Numbered from the stretch's first letter, positions 25,983 to 34,556 are shown. The stretch is 38,235 bases of DNA from DALYLB01 sp046154695 (GCA_046154695.1 JBJXFI010000279.1:1-38235), one strand, 5' to 3'. Notes: generated from the letters alone by a model not told the origin. Numbers and translations are program-made.

Positions 25983-28900
25983 CTAGCGCCACTCCCCTTG
26001 CAGGACGAACGCCGCCCAGAAATAGGGGGCATTCCATTGCGAGGTTCGCAGCATCTCGATCTGGGCGGCCCGCAGGGCGGACGCGGGCCGCGCCCCTTCC
26101 TTCAACAGCTTCTGGTAGAACCGGCTCATCAATTCGGCCGTCGCGCGATCATTGACGTTCCACAGGCTGACGACGACGCGGGCGGCGCCGGCGTACATAA
26201 ACCCGCGGGTCAAACCGACCAGCCCCTCGCCCCGGATCTCCTTGCCCAGCCCGGTTTGGCAGGCGCTCAGAACAACCAGATCGGCGGGCAGCCGCAAATT
26301 ATAGATTTCGTGGGCGCGCAGAAACCCGTCATCGAGTGGTTTTCCATTCTCATCGACGAGGGACAGGACGAGCGCGGAGAGCCCCGGGCGCTCGCTGTCC
26401 ATCAAGCCATGCGTGGCGAAATGGAGATAGCGGTACTGGCCGAGTTCCGGATCCATCACCGCGGCGCGATTGGCGCTGAAATCGAGCCGTTTCAGATTTG
26501 CGGCGCCGGGGACGAGCCCCAGGATGCGCTCCGCTTCCTGGCGGGTGTAGGGAAGGCGGGGGATCGAGAATCCACCCACGATGACGCCCCCCTCTTCCTC
26601 GTGCTCGATGCTGCGCGCCCCGGCGGCCGGCCGGACCGCGATCTTTCCCGGCCGGACTCGTTCGTCCCTGCCGGTGAAGACGGGGTCGGCGATCATCGCG
26701 ATCTGCCGCGGAGCGGAAGCGCGCCCGGCGAGCTCCTGCCGCTGCATCGCCAGGGTCGAGATCGAGGGAAGGCTGATGATCTCGTGATCGAGAATCATCG
26801 GAGCGCCCGGCGCGGCGCCTGGAACCGGCAGCATGCCGAAGGGCACATATTGCAGCGCGCCATCCGTCACCAGAATCAACCGCTTCTTCCCGAGCTCCGC
26901 GGCGACGGGGCGTAGGATCACCTCGCTCAGGCTCGCGGCCGCCAGCGGCAAGCGCTCGTCGGCCCGCGCGATCCGTTCGCGCTGCCGCGGCAGCGTCTCA
27001 CCGCGGTTGCGCCGGCCGCGCGAAACCAGCAGATCATAGACCTGCCGCGCCGACCGATCGATCTCCTCCCGCGGGGGAAGCGCGTATCCGGCGATCGCGC
27101 CCGAGGTGACCGCCCACACATAACTTCGATCCTCGCCGAGCGAATACTCCAGAAGCACGGTATCCGGATCGAGCTGCCGCTGCAGCTCGATCAGCGCCAG
27201 CGACGGGGGCTGGGTGATCGCCGCGTAATGCGGGCTGGCGCGGCGAATGGTGGCCTGGACCTTTTCGTACTCGGTCTCCAACTGGCTGAGGTCCCGCTTC
27301 AGCGATTCCGCCAGCTCCGAGCGATGCGGGCTGCTGGTCAGTTGCATCAGCTTCAGGGCTTTCGAGTTGATCCGCTGGGAAAGCTCCCGCTCGCTGTCGA
27401 GCAGCGAGGCATCCGCTCCCTCGCGAATCCGGGCGCCGGATTCGACCAGCATCTCCAACAATCCCCGCGCCCGCGCCCGCTCGCTCACCAGCAATGCCAG
27501 ATCCTCGTATCCCGTTTCGGGATGCAGCCGATCCAGCCTCATCAGCAGATCGATATGAAGCGCATAATATTTCTGAAGCGAGGCCAGATACGAGGCGCGC
27601 AATTGCCTGCTGCCAACATCGGCGCGCACCGCCTCGCCGCGGCGAATCGCCTCTTCGATCCCGCGGCGGGCCTCTTCCAGGCCGCCCAGATCGCGATTCG
27701 CGCGTGCCGCTTCATAGAGCGCCTGCGCCTGCCCGTTCCGGTCTCCGATCGAGTCGAAGAGGGCCAGCGCACGCGTCGAATAGTCGCGCGCCTTTTGCGC
27801 CTCTCCCATCGATGAATGGAGCGCTCCGAGATTTCGGAGGACACACGCCTCGCGCCAGAGATTTCCGGCGCTCCGCAGCAGCGGAAGCGCCTGCTCGAAA
27901 TAGTCGAGAGCCTTCCGCGGCTCGCCGGAAGCGGCATGAAATTCGCCCAGATACTGGAGGCCGACCGCTTCGCCCCGCGCGTTCCCCTCCTGCCGCCAGA
28001 GCTGCAGGGCCTGGTTGTAGTGCGACAGCGCGGCGGCCGGATCGTTGAGCGTGGCCTCCACATTGCCGATGTTCGCGAGCGTGATGGCCTCATCCAGGCG
28101 GCTCTTCATCGCCCGCCACAGATCGAGCGCGCGTTTGTAAAACTCCAGCTCCTTTTGCGGCGCGCCCAGCCGGCCATGAATCACGCCGAGATTGTTGACC
28201 ATGGAGGCCTCGCCGCTCCGATTCCCGATCGCCTGATAGAGAGAAAGCGCCTGCTCGTATCGTTCCAGCGCCGTCTGCCATTCTCCGCGAATATCGTGCG
28301 CCTGCCCGATGCCGGCGAGCGCGTCGGCCGACTGCTGGCGGTTTCCGTATCGCTGCCAGGCCGAAAGGGCCGTGTGGTAATCTTCCAGCGCCTTCTCGGC
28401 GTCTCCCAGCGAGTTGTGCGCCGCGCCCAGATTGATCAGCGTCCGGGCTTCTCCATAGGGGTCCGCCAGGGCGCGCATCCGCCGCAGCGCCAGATCGAGG
28501 TCCTCCAGCGCTTCTCGCGACTCCCCCAATTCGTTATGAGCGATCCCCAGGCTGAGCAGAACCTGCGCCTCTTCGCGCGCCTCCCCGATCTCCCGCAACA
28601 GGAGCAGCGCCTGCTGCATTGCCGCGATCGCCTGCCCCCGCTGGCTCAGCAGCCGATGGCACGAAGAGATCGAATAGAGCGCATGCGCGGCCATCAACCG
28701 ATCCCCGGCCTCCCGCCACTCCCGCAGGGCCTCCTCGAATTTCGGCAGGGCCTGCCGCCTGCCCTCCTCCGACTGCCGCGCGCGAAGCTCCATTCCATCG
28801 AGAAAGGCCTGCTGCGCGGCGATCCAGCGCCGGTCCGGCTCGCCAGCCATTCGCAGCGCCTTGATCGCCAGGGCATATCGGCCCGGCGGCGCCATCCTGT

Positions 28901-29288
28901 TTGTGGAGACGATCTCGATCCGGTGCGCGCCCGGCTCGGAGGCGATGATGGCTGCGACTTCCGGCCCCTGCGTGCTGTTGAGGGTGTCCATCTCGATCAG
29001 CCTTCGCCCATCGACGGCGAAAATCCGGACCGTGAAGTCGATGCCTCTCTGCTCCGCCGACACACTCAGATATTGATCCGCGGAAAGATGAATTTCATAG
29101 AAGTGGGATTCGCCGACCGCAAGGGGGCGCTCGACCTGCTTCCCGGGCTCGAGCCGGGCAGGGCTCTGCTCCTGCGCGCCGGACACCACCGAGAGGCAAA
29201 GTCCGATCAGCGCGGCCAGCAGCAGACGGCTCAAGGAACGATGATGCGGATGCCCTGTCCCCGGACCGGGGGAGCAACGTCGGGCCAC
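25983..29288 (-). CDS. Secreted TPR-CHAT protease
   Basis: The likely start is GTG 29288, seven bases after GGAGG; the upstream frame to 29447 is unlikely to be used because a promoter (29386-29414) lies within it. The 1101-aa protein has a signal-like segment (about 18-38, LLLAALIGLCLSVVSGA), a PPC-like beta-sandwich (45-150), and about ten tetratricopeptide repeats (160-570; many units read LGxxHxxLGxxxxAL-xx-YxxAL). A helical linker leads to a C-terminal CHAT domain (about 750-1101). The CHAT catalytic pair is H960 (YLHFATHG) and C1010 (VVLSACQTG), both intact. CHAT is a caspase-like cysteine protease fold (clan CD). Export plus TPRs suggests a periplasmic protease activated by a partner. 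It is next to the nSTAND1 and SIR2 genes. Confidence 0.9.
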   Translation of the reverse strand: MARRCSPGPGTGHPHHRSLSRLLLAALIGLCLSVVSGAQEQSPARLEPGKQVERPLAVGESHFYEIHLSADQYLSVSAEQRGIDFTVRIFAVDGRRLIEMDTLNSTQGPEVAAIIASEPGAHRIEIVSTNRMAPPGRYALAIKALRMAGEPDRRWIAAQQAFLDGMELRARQSEEGRRQALPKFEEALREWREAGDRLMAAHALYSISSCHRLLSQRGQAIAAMQQALLLLREIGEAREEAQVLLSLGIAHNELGESREALEDLDLALRRMRALADPYGEARTLINLGAAHNSLGDAEKALEDYHTALSAWQRYGNRQQSADALAGIGQAHDIRGEWQTALERYEQALSLYQAIGNRSGEASMVNNLGVIHGRLGAPQKELEFYKRALDLWRAMKSRLDEAITLANIGNVEATLNDPAAALSHYNQALQLWRQEGNARGEAVGLQYLGEFHAASGEPRKALDYFEQALPLLRSAGNLWREACVLRNLGALHSSMGEAQKARDYSTRALALFDSIGDRNGQAQALYEAARANRDLGGLEEARRGIEEAIRRGEAVRADVGSRQLRASYLASLQKYYALHIDLLMRLDRLHPETGYEDLALLVSERARARGLLEMLVESGARIREGADASLLDSERELSQRINSKALKLMQLTSSPHRSELAESLKRDLSQLETEYEKVQATIRRASPHYAAITQPPSLALIELQRQLDPDTVLLEYSLGEDRSYVWAVTSGAIAGYALPPREEIDRSARQVYDLLVSRGRRNRGETLPRQRERIARADERLPLAAASLSEVILRPVAAELGKKRLILVTDGALQYVPFGMLPVPGAAPGAPMILDHEIISLPSISTLAMQRQELAGRASAPRQIAMIADPVFTGRDERVRPGKIAVRPAAGARSIEHEEEGGVIVGGFSIPRLPYTRQEAERILGLVPGAANLKRLDFSANRAAVMDPELGQYRYLHFATHGLMDSERPGLSALVLSLVDENGKPLDDGFLRAHEIYNLRLPADLVVLSACQTGLGKEIRGEGLVGLTRGFMYAGAARVVVSLWNVNDRATAELMSRFYQKLLKEGARPASALRAAQIEMLRTSQWNAPYFWAAFVLQGEWR

Positions 29289-29385
29289 AGCAATACCTCC
29301 ACCGACAACGATCGGGAGCGCTCGGGAAATCGCAATCGGAATGACGTTCGTTTCTCTGCTCAACGGGGTTGGATCGCTGTGTGAA

Positions 29386-29414
29386 ATTCTATTTTTTGAC
29401 GGCGAAAGAGTCAA
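29386..29414 (-). promoter_or_regulatory. Sigma-70 promoter of the CHAT gene
   Basis: On the minus strand, TTGACT (29414-29409), a 17-bp spacer and TAGAAT (29391-29386). It lies in the gap after the nSTAND1 gene, leaving a leader of about 90 bases. The CHAT and DUF4384 genes may thus be expressed apart from the rest of the island. Confidence 0.7.
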
Positions 29415-29453
29415 TTCTCCCTGAATTGCGAGCCATCGACGCCCCATCGCCGT

Positions 29454-31529
29454 TTATGGGCGCTCAAATTGAATCCATATATAGTCATCCATCTGGATGA
29501 CTTCCAGAACCCGCACTTTCTCGCCCTTGTTGATGATCCCGAGCAATGCGCTCCCTTTCCATTCGCGGTCCGAGTTATCGTATCCGATGACCCCCTTGCG
29601 GGCATTCACCGATTGAATGGTCTCGATAAGCTCACCATCCGCGGGAAGGTCGTTGGCGTCGCCGGTCGTTCTTTTGAAATACTGCACCCTCCAACCCCTG
29701 GCGCCCTTCACGCCATAATATGCGTAGCCTCGATAGAACCCCCGATCTTCAGGAAGCGGCGATGGGGAGGGGGCCGGCAGCGAATTCGAAGGCGTGCCGG
29801 GCATCGCCGGCGGCGCGGCTTGAGGGGCCTGTTCCTCCCGGGCCTTTACGAGGGAATCGGCCAGGTCCCGCTGCAGCAGGGCTTCCAATTTTTCCTCGCG
29901 AGCCTCGGCCTCCGCTATTCTCGCTTCCCGCTCGGCCTGTTTCGCCTTCCAGGCAAAGGCTCCGGCGACGAGCGCGAGGATGACCGTCAGGCCCATTGCC
30001 AGCTTGAGCTGAGTCGCCCGGCGGCGCTCGAGCTCGGCGATGCGCCGCTGCTCTTCGGCCGCCTCTTTCGCCCGGGCGACTTCGCGCTCATGCTCCGCTC
30101 CGTCGAGGGCCGCGCGGCTGGCCTCGACAAACGCAAGAAGCGTCTCACTCAGGCTCAGATCGCCCGCCTCGGGACTCGCCAGCCAGTTGCGGGCGTCGCG
30201 AAGTCCGATTTCATCGAGCAGCGAATCGCCGGCGCGGCCCCGCTCGGCCCACTCCGCGGCCTGGCGTTCGAGCTTCTGGCGCGTATCCTCCGCCGATTGC
30301 CGCTCCGAAAGCCATCGCCGATTGGATTGCAGAATGGGCTCGATAAAGCGGTCGTGCGTCAGCTCGTACCACGCCGCCCCTCCCCGCCGCTCGCCACGAA
30401 TGATGTGCATGTTTTCCAGCTCCGCAACCGCGGCATTGCTCAACCCGGCCGTCTCGTTCTGGCCCCGATAGACCGTGCTGCGCGTCCCCGAGGGAGTCAG
30501 CAATTTCTGCTCGAACCAGCGGCGAAGCTCTCCTTCTCTGACCCCGGCCGTGGAAACGGTCTCCTTGATTGCCCGCTCATAAAATTTCGAGAGGGCGTTA
30601 TCCACGTCGCCGAACTTTTTCAGGTCCTCCTCGGTGATGGTGATCGTTTCGGGAGGCAACGCGCGCCAGAGCGTCTGGCAGACGACCTGCAACTGCACCG
30701 GCTCGACGAACTCGCCCTGGACGACCGTCGTCTTTCCGCCTTCGGTCTCGACGCGCACCTCCGTCAGCTCGCGCACGAGCTTCCTGTCCACTCCCGGCGC
30801 GAACGCGCGATTCGTCCCCTTCAACGGCCTCGTCACGGCTTCGAGCGCCGCATCCTCGCGCAGCCGCTCCAGCCGAAATCGCGTACGCAGGTTTTGCGGC
30901 AGCGAGGAGACATGCGGATCGAGCTGCGCGATATAGTCCTCGCGCATCGTGAAGATCACGCGCAGCAGCGGATCGTCCTCGATCGCCTCGCTGACCTGCT
31001 CGAAAAACCCCGGGCGGTCATTCCACCGCTCCGGATAGAACGTGAACAACTCTTCGAATTGATCGAAGATCAATATCCGCGCCCGCTTCTCCCCCGCCCG
31101 CCCGGCGCCTCGCTCGATCTCTGAAAGAAATGCCGCCAGCGTCTTCCGCTTCAAATGGTCGTGATCGGCCCGCTCCTTCAGGTCTCCGTACAGGCAAAGG
31201 ATCGAATTGAAGACATAGAGATTGTCGATCGTCCCCGGGTCGGTCTCTTTCAGCAACCCCTGGACGCGAACGATGGGCAGGATCTCGAACCCCTCTTTCT
31301 CCAGTTCCGGAATGAGGCCGGCATTGATCAACGAGGATTTTCCCGCCCCCGATTCCGCGTAAAACAGAACCGCCCGGTGGGAGATCACGAGAGAGAGCAG
31401 CTCGTTGATCTCGGCATCGCGCCCGAAAAAGAGCCCGCGATCATTCTGCTCGAAGGGGCGCGGGCCGACATAGGGATATCTCATCAGTGAGCCCGACAAT
31501 GAGCCGGACACGGAAGCAGAAGCGTTCAT
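29454..31529 (-). CDS. nSTAND1-like membrane NTPase with C-terminal SH3-like domain
   Basis: The 691-aa protein starts at ATG 31529, which overlaps the SIR2 stop codon (ATGA). It opens with YVGPRPFEQNDRGLFFGRD, the usual nSTAND1 entry. Walker A is E-S-GAGKSS (59-66), Walker B LIFDQFEELF (153-162), and MREDYIAQLDP (195-205) is the arginine-bearing sensor segment. A winged-helix/helical part follows (300-470; WYELTHDRFIEPIL at 387-400). Then come a coiled coil (475-507), one membrane helix (508-527), a second coiled coil, a Pro-rich linker (570-593), and a C-terminal domain whose end (KGEKVRVLEVIQMDDYIWIQ) looks SH3-like. The NTPase is predicted cytoplasmic and the SH3-like part periplasmic. 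STAND proteins act as ATP-dependent switches. Here the coupled partner is the SIR2-like protein. Confidence 0.88.
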   Translation of the reverse strand: MNASASVSGSLSGSLMRYPYVGPRPFEQNDRGLFFGRDAEINELLSLVISHRAVLFYAESGAGKSSLINAGLIPELEKEGFEILPIVRVQGLLKETDPGTIDNLYVFNSILCLYGDLKERADHDHLKRKTLAAFLSEIERGAGRAGEKRARILIFDQFEELFTFYPERWNDRPGFFEQVSEAIEDDPLLRVIFTMREDYIAQLDPHVSSLPQNLRTRFRLERLREDAALEAVTRPLKGTNRAFAPGVDRKLVRELTEVRVETEGGKTTVVQGEFVEPVQLQVVCQTLWRALPPETITITEEDLKKFGDVDNALSKFYERAIKETVSTAGVREGELRRWFEQKLLTPSGTRSTVYRGQNETAGLSNAAVAELENMHIIRGERRGGAAWYELTHDRFIEPILQSNRRWLSERQSAEDTRQKLERQAAEWAERGRAGDSLLDEIGLRDARNWLASPEAGDLSLSETLLAFVEASRAALDGAEHEREVARAKEAAEEQRRIAELERRRATQLKLAMGLTVILALVAGAFAWKAKQAEREARIAEAEAREEKLEALLQRDLADSLVKAREEQAPQAAPPAMPGTPSNSLPAPSPSPLPEDRGFYRGYAYYGVKGARGWRVQYFKRTTGDANDLPADGELIETIQSVNARKGVIGYDNSDREWKGSALLGIINKGEKVRVLEVIQMDDYIWIQFERP

Positions 31530-32413
31530 TTGTCGAATGCCTCCCAGCGGCGCCCCAATTCCGAGACGAAATCGGCCGCCGTCCCCCAAAAAATACGCAT
31601 ATCGATCTTCCGGAAATAGTCTCCGAGATAGGATTGAATCTCATCTCGCGCCTTTTCCGACACATCCGGGACCGGCAATTGAACGGTGATGCTGATGCGC
31701 CGCAAACTGGCCTCGGTCGCCGTGACCAGGCCGCGAAAGAGCGTGCGAAAATTCCAATCCGCCAGCCGGTAGCCGATGAACATCAACGACGCGTCGGCCA
31801 GCGACCGCTGGATCCGCGGCGGCAGAAGCGATTCATCCCGCGAAATATTGACCAGAAAATCGAGATAGTCGTCTTCCGTCAGCACCAGCGACTCGGCGAT
31901 CTCCCGATGCCCATGCAGATAGAAGACCACCGGGTTGGCCGGCGTGGGCGAATAGTCCCGCTTCGCCTCGAAGTTCGGATATTTCCCCTTGCTGACGGCG
32001 CTGTTCCACCGGCAGAGCACCTGCTTCGGATCCCGGTTGCGATGCTGGAGGGCGCGTACCATGAAATCGTCGTAATTCGTCGTCAGGTAGACCGGCAGCG
32101 GCAAATCGGCCAGCACGCGATGCGGCTCCAGGGGATTGTCGAAATCCGGGGAAGGCGCCTCCCGAAACATCTCCACGATCCGCTCCTTGGGATACATCGG
32201 GTCGTATTTCACCGCCAGAAACTGCGCCACGCGAACCAGATCGGAAGAATCGCTCATCGGATATTCCTCCGCCTTCGCCCATTGCTCCGCGATGTCCCGT
32301 CCGAGCGGCAGCACGCCATAACAGGCCCCGGCGCCGAGAAATGGCGTGCATTTTCCCTCCTTGATCCGGTTGAGCAACATCCCCCAGTCTTTGTCTTCCA
32401 AAGAATTCTGCAT
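31526..32413 (-). CDS. SIR2-like (SIR2_2) protein, putative NAD-consuming effector
   Basis: The 295-aa protein starts at ATG 32413, seven bases after AGGAG. SIR2 Rossmann motifs are present: FLGAGAC (25-31), TTNYDDF (111-117), LHGH (166-169, likely catalytic His) and MFIGYRLADWNF (211-222). The zinc-binding module of true sirtuins is absent, as in the SIR2_2 family used as NAD+-hydrolysing effectors in anti-phage systems (Thoeris ThsA, DSR, SIR2-STAND). There is no signal or membrane segment, so it is cytoplasmic. Its stop codon overlaps the nSTAND1 start by 4 bp, implying translational coupling. A 14-bp hairpin lies upstream. NAD depletion is inferred; ADP-ribose transfer or deacetylation is an alternative. 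Confidence 0.9.
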   Translation of the reverse strand: MQNSLEDKDWGMLLNRIKEGKCTPFLGAGACYGVLPLGRDIAEQWAKAEEYPMSDSSDLVRVAQFLAVKYDPMYPKERIVEMFREAPSPDFDNPLEPHRVLADLPLPVYLTTNYDDFMVRALQHRNRDPKQVLCRWNSAVSKGKYPNFEAKRDYSPTPANPVVFYLHGHREIAESLVLTEDDYLDFLVNISRDESLLPPRIQRSLADASLMFIGYRLADWNFRTLFRGLVTATEASLRRISITVQLPVPDVSEKARDEIQSYLGDYFRKIDMRIFWGTAADFVSELGRRWEAFDK

Positions 32414-32470
32414 TTGGCATCTCCTGGCCTGGTAAACCGCCCCTCGCACCCTCTCCCCTGGAATATCCAC

Positions 32471-32510
32471 AGAGTGAGGGAGGGCCGGTTCTCCGACCCT
32501 CCCTCACTCT
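32471..32510 (-). terminator. 14-bp hairpin between the Lys-rich peptide and SIR2 genes
   Basis: AGAGTGAGGGAGGG (32471-32484) pairs perfectly with CCCTCCCTCACTCT (32497-32510) around a 12-base loop. It is 40 bp beyond the peptide stop codon and 58 bp before the SIR2 ATG. No T run follows on the minus strand, so it may protect or process the mRNA instead of fully terminating it. Confidence 0.6.
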
Positions 32511-32550
32511 TCTGAATTTCGGCTTTTCGGAAAGCGGCCTCACCGGCTCC

Positions 32551-32694
32551 CTACTTGCTGCTGGTCGTGGTGGTGTTGCCGTCTTCACCGCCGCCCATTT
32601 CAGAGCGTCTCTTCTTTGCCTTCATTTTCCGCGCCACCGGCTTGGCGGCCGCCGGGGCCTTCTTGCGTTTCTTCGCGGCAGCTTTTTTGGGCAT
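32551..32694 (-). CDS. 47-aa Lys/Ala-rich peptide with Gly-Gly-Gly motif
   Basis: The ATG at 32694 has AAGGAG seven bases upstream, a strong site that marks the true start. Residues 1-30 are Lys/Arg/Ala/Pro (MPKKAAAKKRKKAPAAAKPV and so on), resembling histone H1 tails. Residues 31-47 change abruptly to SEMGGGEDGNTTTTSSK. The layout of a basic leader, a glycine stretch (G34-G36) and a short polar tail resembles a precursor cleaved after a double glycine. A papain-like protease gene lies two genes upstream on the same strand. Alternatives are a nucleic-acid-binding peptide or a protein-modifying tail. It matches no family I know. Confidence 0.7.
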   Translation of the reverse strand: MPKKAAAKKRKKAPAAAKPVARKMKAKKRRSEMGGGEDGNTTTTSSK

Positions 32695-32767
32695 GACTGT
32701 TCTCCTTGTTAGAGGTTTTTTCGCGGGGCGACCCTCGCGGGCCGTCCCAGGTACTGCAAACAACGGC

Positions 32768-33358
32768 TCAGGCGTCGGAGGACCGGCGCAATTTCAGCCG
32801 GCTCTTCGCCCGAGGCTGCAAGGCTTCCTGAAACTCTTCGATCGAATAGGTCTGTCCCGGCGTCAGAAAATCCGGCGCGGGTTGAAGCGGGATGATGAGA
32901 TCGTCATCCGCGTCGTCCGCTCGCAACCAGACGGCGAAAATCCCCATCGCGTTGATTCGGAGCACCGAGAGTTTCATGTCGGCGTCTCCGGCCCGCTGGG
33001 CGAGTTTCTTGTCCTCGAGAACCTGGTACATCGCATCGATCACGGGCCCCTTGTCGATCTCGGTCAGTTGCTGCTCATCCTGGTCGGAATCGTCCTGCAC
33101 TTCAATCGCGTAGTTGAGATTACCGCTCGCATGGGCCAGGTAGCGCCATGCAATCCGCTCGGCCAGGCGCAGGCCGTCTTTGGCGGCCATGTCGCGCAGT
33201 CCGGCGATGTAGACGGGATGGGGCCAATGCTGGTCGGGATGCGCGAGCACGTCCCGAATGATCTGGGCATGTCCCGCAAAGGTATGGGGCATCGTTTCGG
33301 CGGATTCCCTCAGCGCCGCCAGCGTCTCCGCGGGCGGTTCCTGGAATTTGATCGGCAT
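32768..33358 (-). CDS. Unrecognised 196-aa cytoplasmic protein
   Basis: ATG 33358 follows the protease stop codon by 3 bp, with GGAAGG upstream, so the two genes are co-translated. The sequence is acidic in the middle (EVQDDSDQDEQQLTEID, 86-102) and basic at the end (RAKSRLKLRRSS). It shows no signal peptide and no membrane segment. An N-terminal helical part (1-80, HPDQHWPHPVYIAGLRDMAA) precedes an alpha/beta part (105-160, MKLSVLRINAMGIFAVWLR). I do not recognise a family. Its tight link to the papain-like protease suggests that it is an inhibitor, chaperone or partner of that protease (inference). Confidence 0.8.
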   Translation of the reverse strand: MPIKFQEPPAETLAALRESAETMPHTFAGHAQIIRDVLAHPDQHWPHPVYIAGLRDMAAKDGLRLAERIAWRYLAHASGNLNYAIEVQDDSDQDEQQLTEIDKGPVIDAMYQVLEDKKLAQRAGDADMKLSVLRINAMGIFAVWLRADDADDDLIIPLQPAPDFLTPGQTYSIEEFQEALQPRAKSRLKLRRSSDA

Positions 33359-33361
33359 CTG

Positions 33362-34420
33362 TCAATCCTTCCCCGTAACAGGTCGGTTACGTTTCCGTTC
33401 GGCTTCGAACATATAGGTGTGCGTCCACTCGCCATCCCCGCGATATCGCTTTTTCAGGGTGTTATATGTGATGTAGACGGCGGACTCGCGTTTGGGATCG
33501 GCCACCCGAAGCCAGGTATGGCCGTCTCCTCGCGGGTGTTGCGGACCGACGGCGGTGATCACGACGAAATGGCCGCCGCCTTTCTTCCATTCGATTCGTA
33601 TGGCGATCGGGGCGCCGAGGTTGATCTGGCGCCGGATCTCGTCGAGCGAGACCTGATAGAAGCAGCGCGTCGAGAGCAGGTCCATCCAATCGAGCGCGTC
33701 GACCAGTTTGAACTCCCGGTTGCAGGCCTCGCTCACCTTCTTCCGGCAGCAATCCTCCTCCGTCTCGAATTCGGTGTCCCGGAAACATTCCCTGACCACT
33801 TCGCACTGAGACATCGCCTTGCCCGGATTGAAGAATGCGAGCAGGCTGCTGGTGACGGCGGCCCAGCACCAGTTGGTCTGCTCCTGTTGCTGGATATCGA
33901 ACCGCATAACGGAGACCTGTTTCACCAGCACATCCGTGCCGGCATCGGGGGCAAGGCACAGCGAGATCCGGTTCTTTCCCTTCTCCAGCATGTACTGCGG
34001 CAGATACCATGCCTGGTGATGAAATTCCAGATTATGAGGGCTGATGTCGATCCTCAATTGATGGCCCTTCACGATGATGGCGGCGGGAGCTTCCGACTCC
34101 GCCCCGGCCTCCTCTCCGGGCTCGGTTCGACACAGTTCAAGGATCAGATTGACGCCGTGTTGATAAGGCAGCTCCAATTCGAGCTGCAGCCCCTCGCGGC
34201 CGAGTCGCCATGCGCTCTCCCGCCGGTTTTCCCGGGAGTGCTTCTGAAACTCCGCCCCCCCGCTCTTGACGAGAGCCAGATTTCGGGTCGGCTCCGGATC
34301 CGCAACCGATAGGTCGAGCGCCTGCATCCCCGCGAGACGACGGGACGGACGCCTCATCACCACGATGGGCATTTCCCGCGACTCCAGGAAAGAGAGATCA
34401 TTTTTTTCCTCGGACTTCAA
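33362..34420 (-). CDS. Papain-like (C39-type) cysteine protease with N-terminal beta domain
   Basis: I chose TTG 34420, which has AAAGGAG six bases upstream; ATG 34372 (MPIVVMRR) is the alternative. The product has 352 aa. The first 170 residues look like a galactose-binding-type beta sandwich (HHQAWYLPQYMLEKGKNRIS). The protease domain follows: Q181-TNW-C185-WAA, H284 in GGGHFVVITA and D308 in LRVADPKR, the Q/C/H/D set of C39-like papain-fold enzymes. An inserted Cys-rich segment (six Cys between about 206 and 253) could bind zinc or form disulfides. No clear signal peptide is seen. Likely substrates are peptides with Gly motifs, such as the nearby 47-aa peptide (inference). Confidence 0.85.
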   Translation of the reverse strand: MKSEEKNDLSFLESREMPIVVMRRPSRRLAGMQALDLSVADPEPTRNLALVKSGGAEFQKHSRENRRESAWRLGREGLQLELELPYQHGVNLILELCRTEPGEEAGAESEAPAAIIVKGHQLRIDISPHNLEFHHQAWYLPQYMLEKGKNRISLCLAPDAGTDVLVKQVSVMRFDIQQQEQTNWCWAAVTSSLLAFFNPGKAMSQCEVVRECFRDTEFETEEDCCRKKVSEACNREFKLVDALDWMDLLSTRCFYQVSLDEIRRQINLGAPIAIRIEWKKGGGHFVVITAVGPQHPRGDGHTWLRVADPKRESAVYITYNTLKKRYRGDGEWTHTYMFEAERKRNRPVTGKD

Positions 34421-34556
34421 GCTCCTCTCCTTTCTGATCACCCGGACCGAAAACCTCGCGCACTTTCCGCCCGCTGCTCTCTCAAACGGCATCCGGCGCG
34501 ATTTTCCCTCAGCAGAACTCAGGAAAGACGCCGCGTCCCCACCCGGGCGGCGCGAA

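Noticed and set aside
27816..29384. Long plus-strand open frame (522 codons) opposite the CHAT gene
   Set aside because: It is the antisense shadow of the TPR region; it is Arg/Pro-rich with no domain, and the minus-strand frame has clear TPR and CHAT motifs.
32555..34312. Plus-strand 585-codon frame opposite the protease, unknown protein and small peptide genes
   Set aside because: It is antisense to three genes with good start sites and recognisable domains, and has no domain itself.
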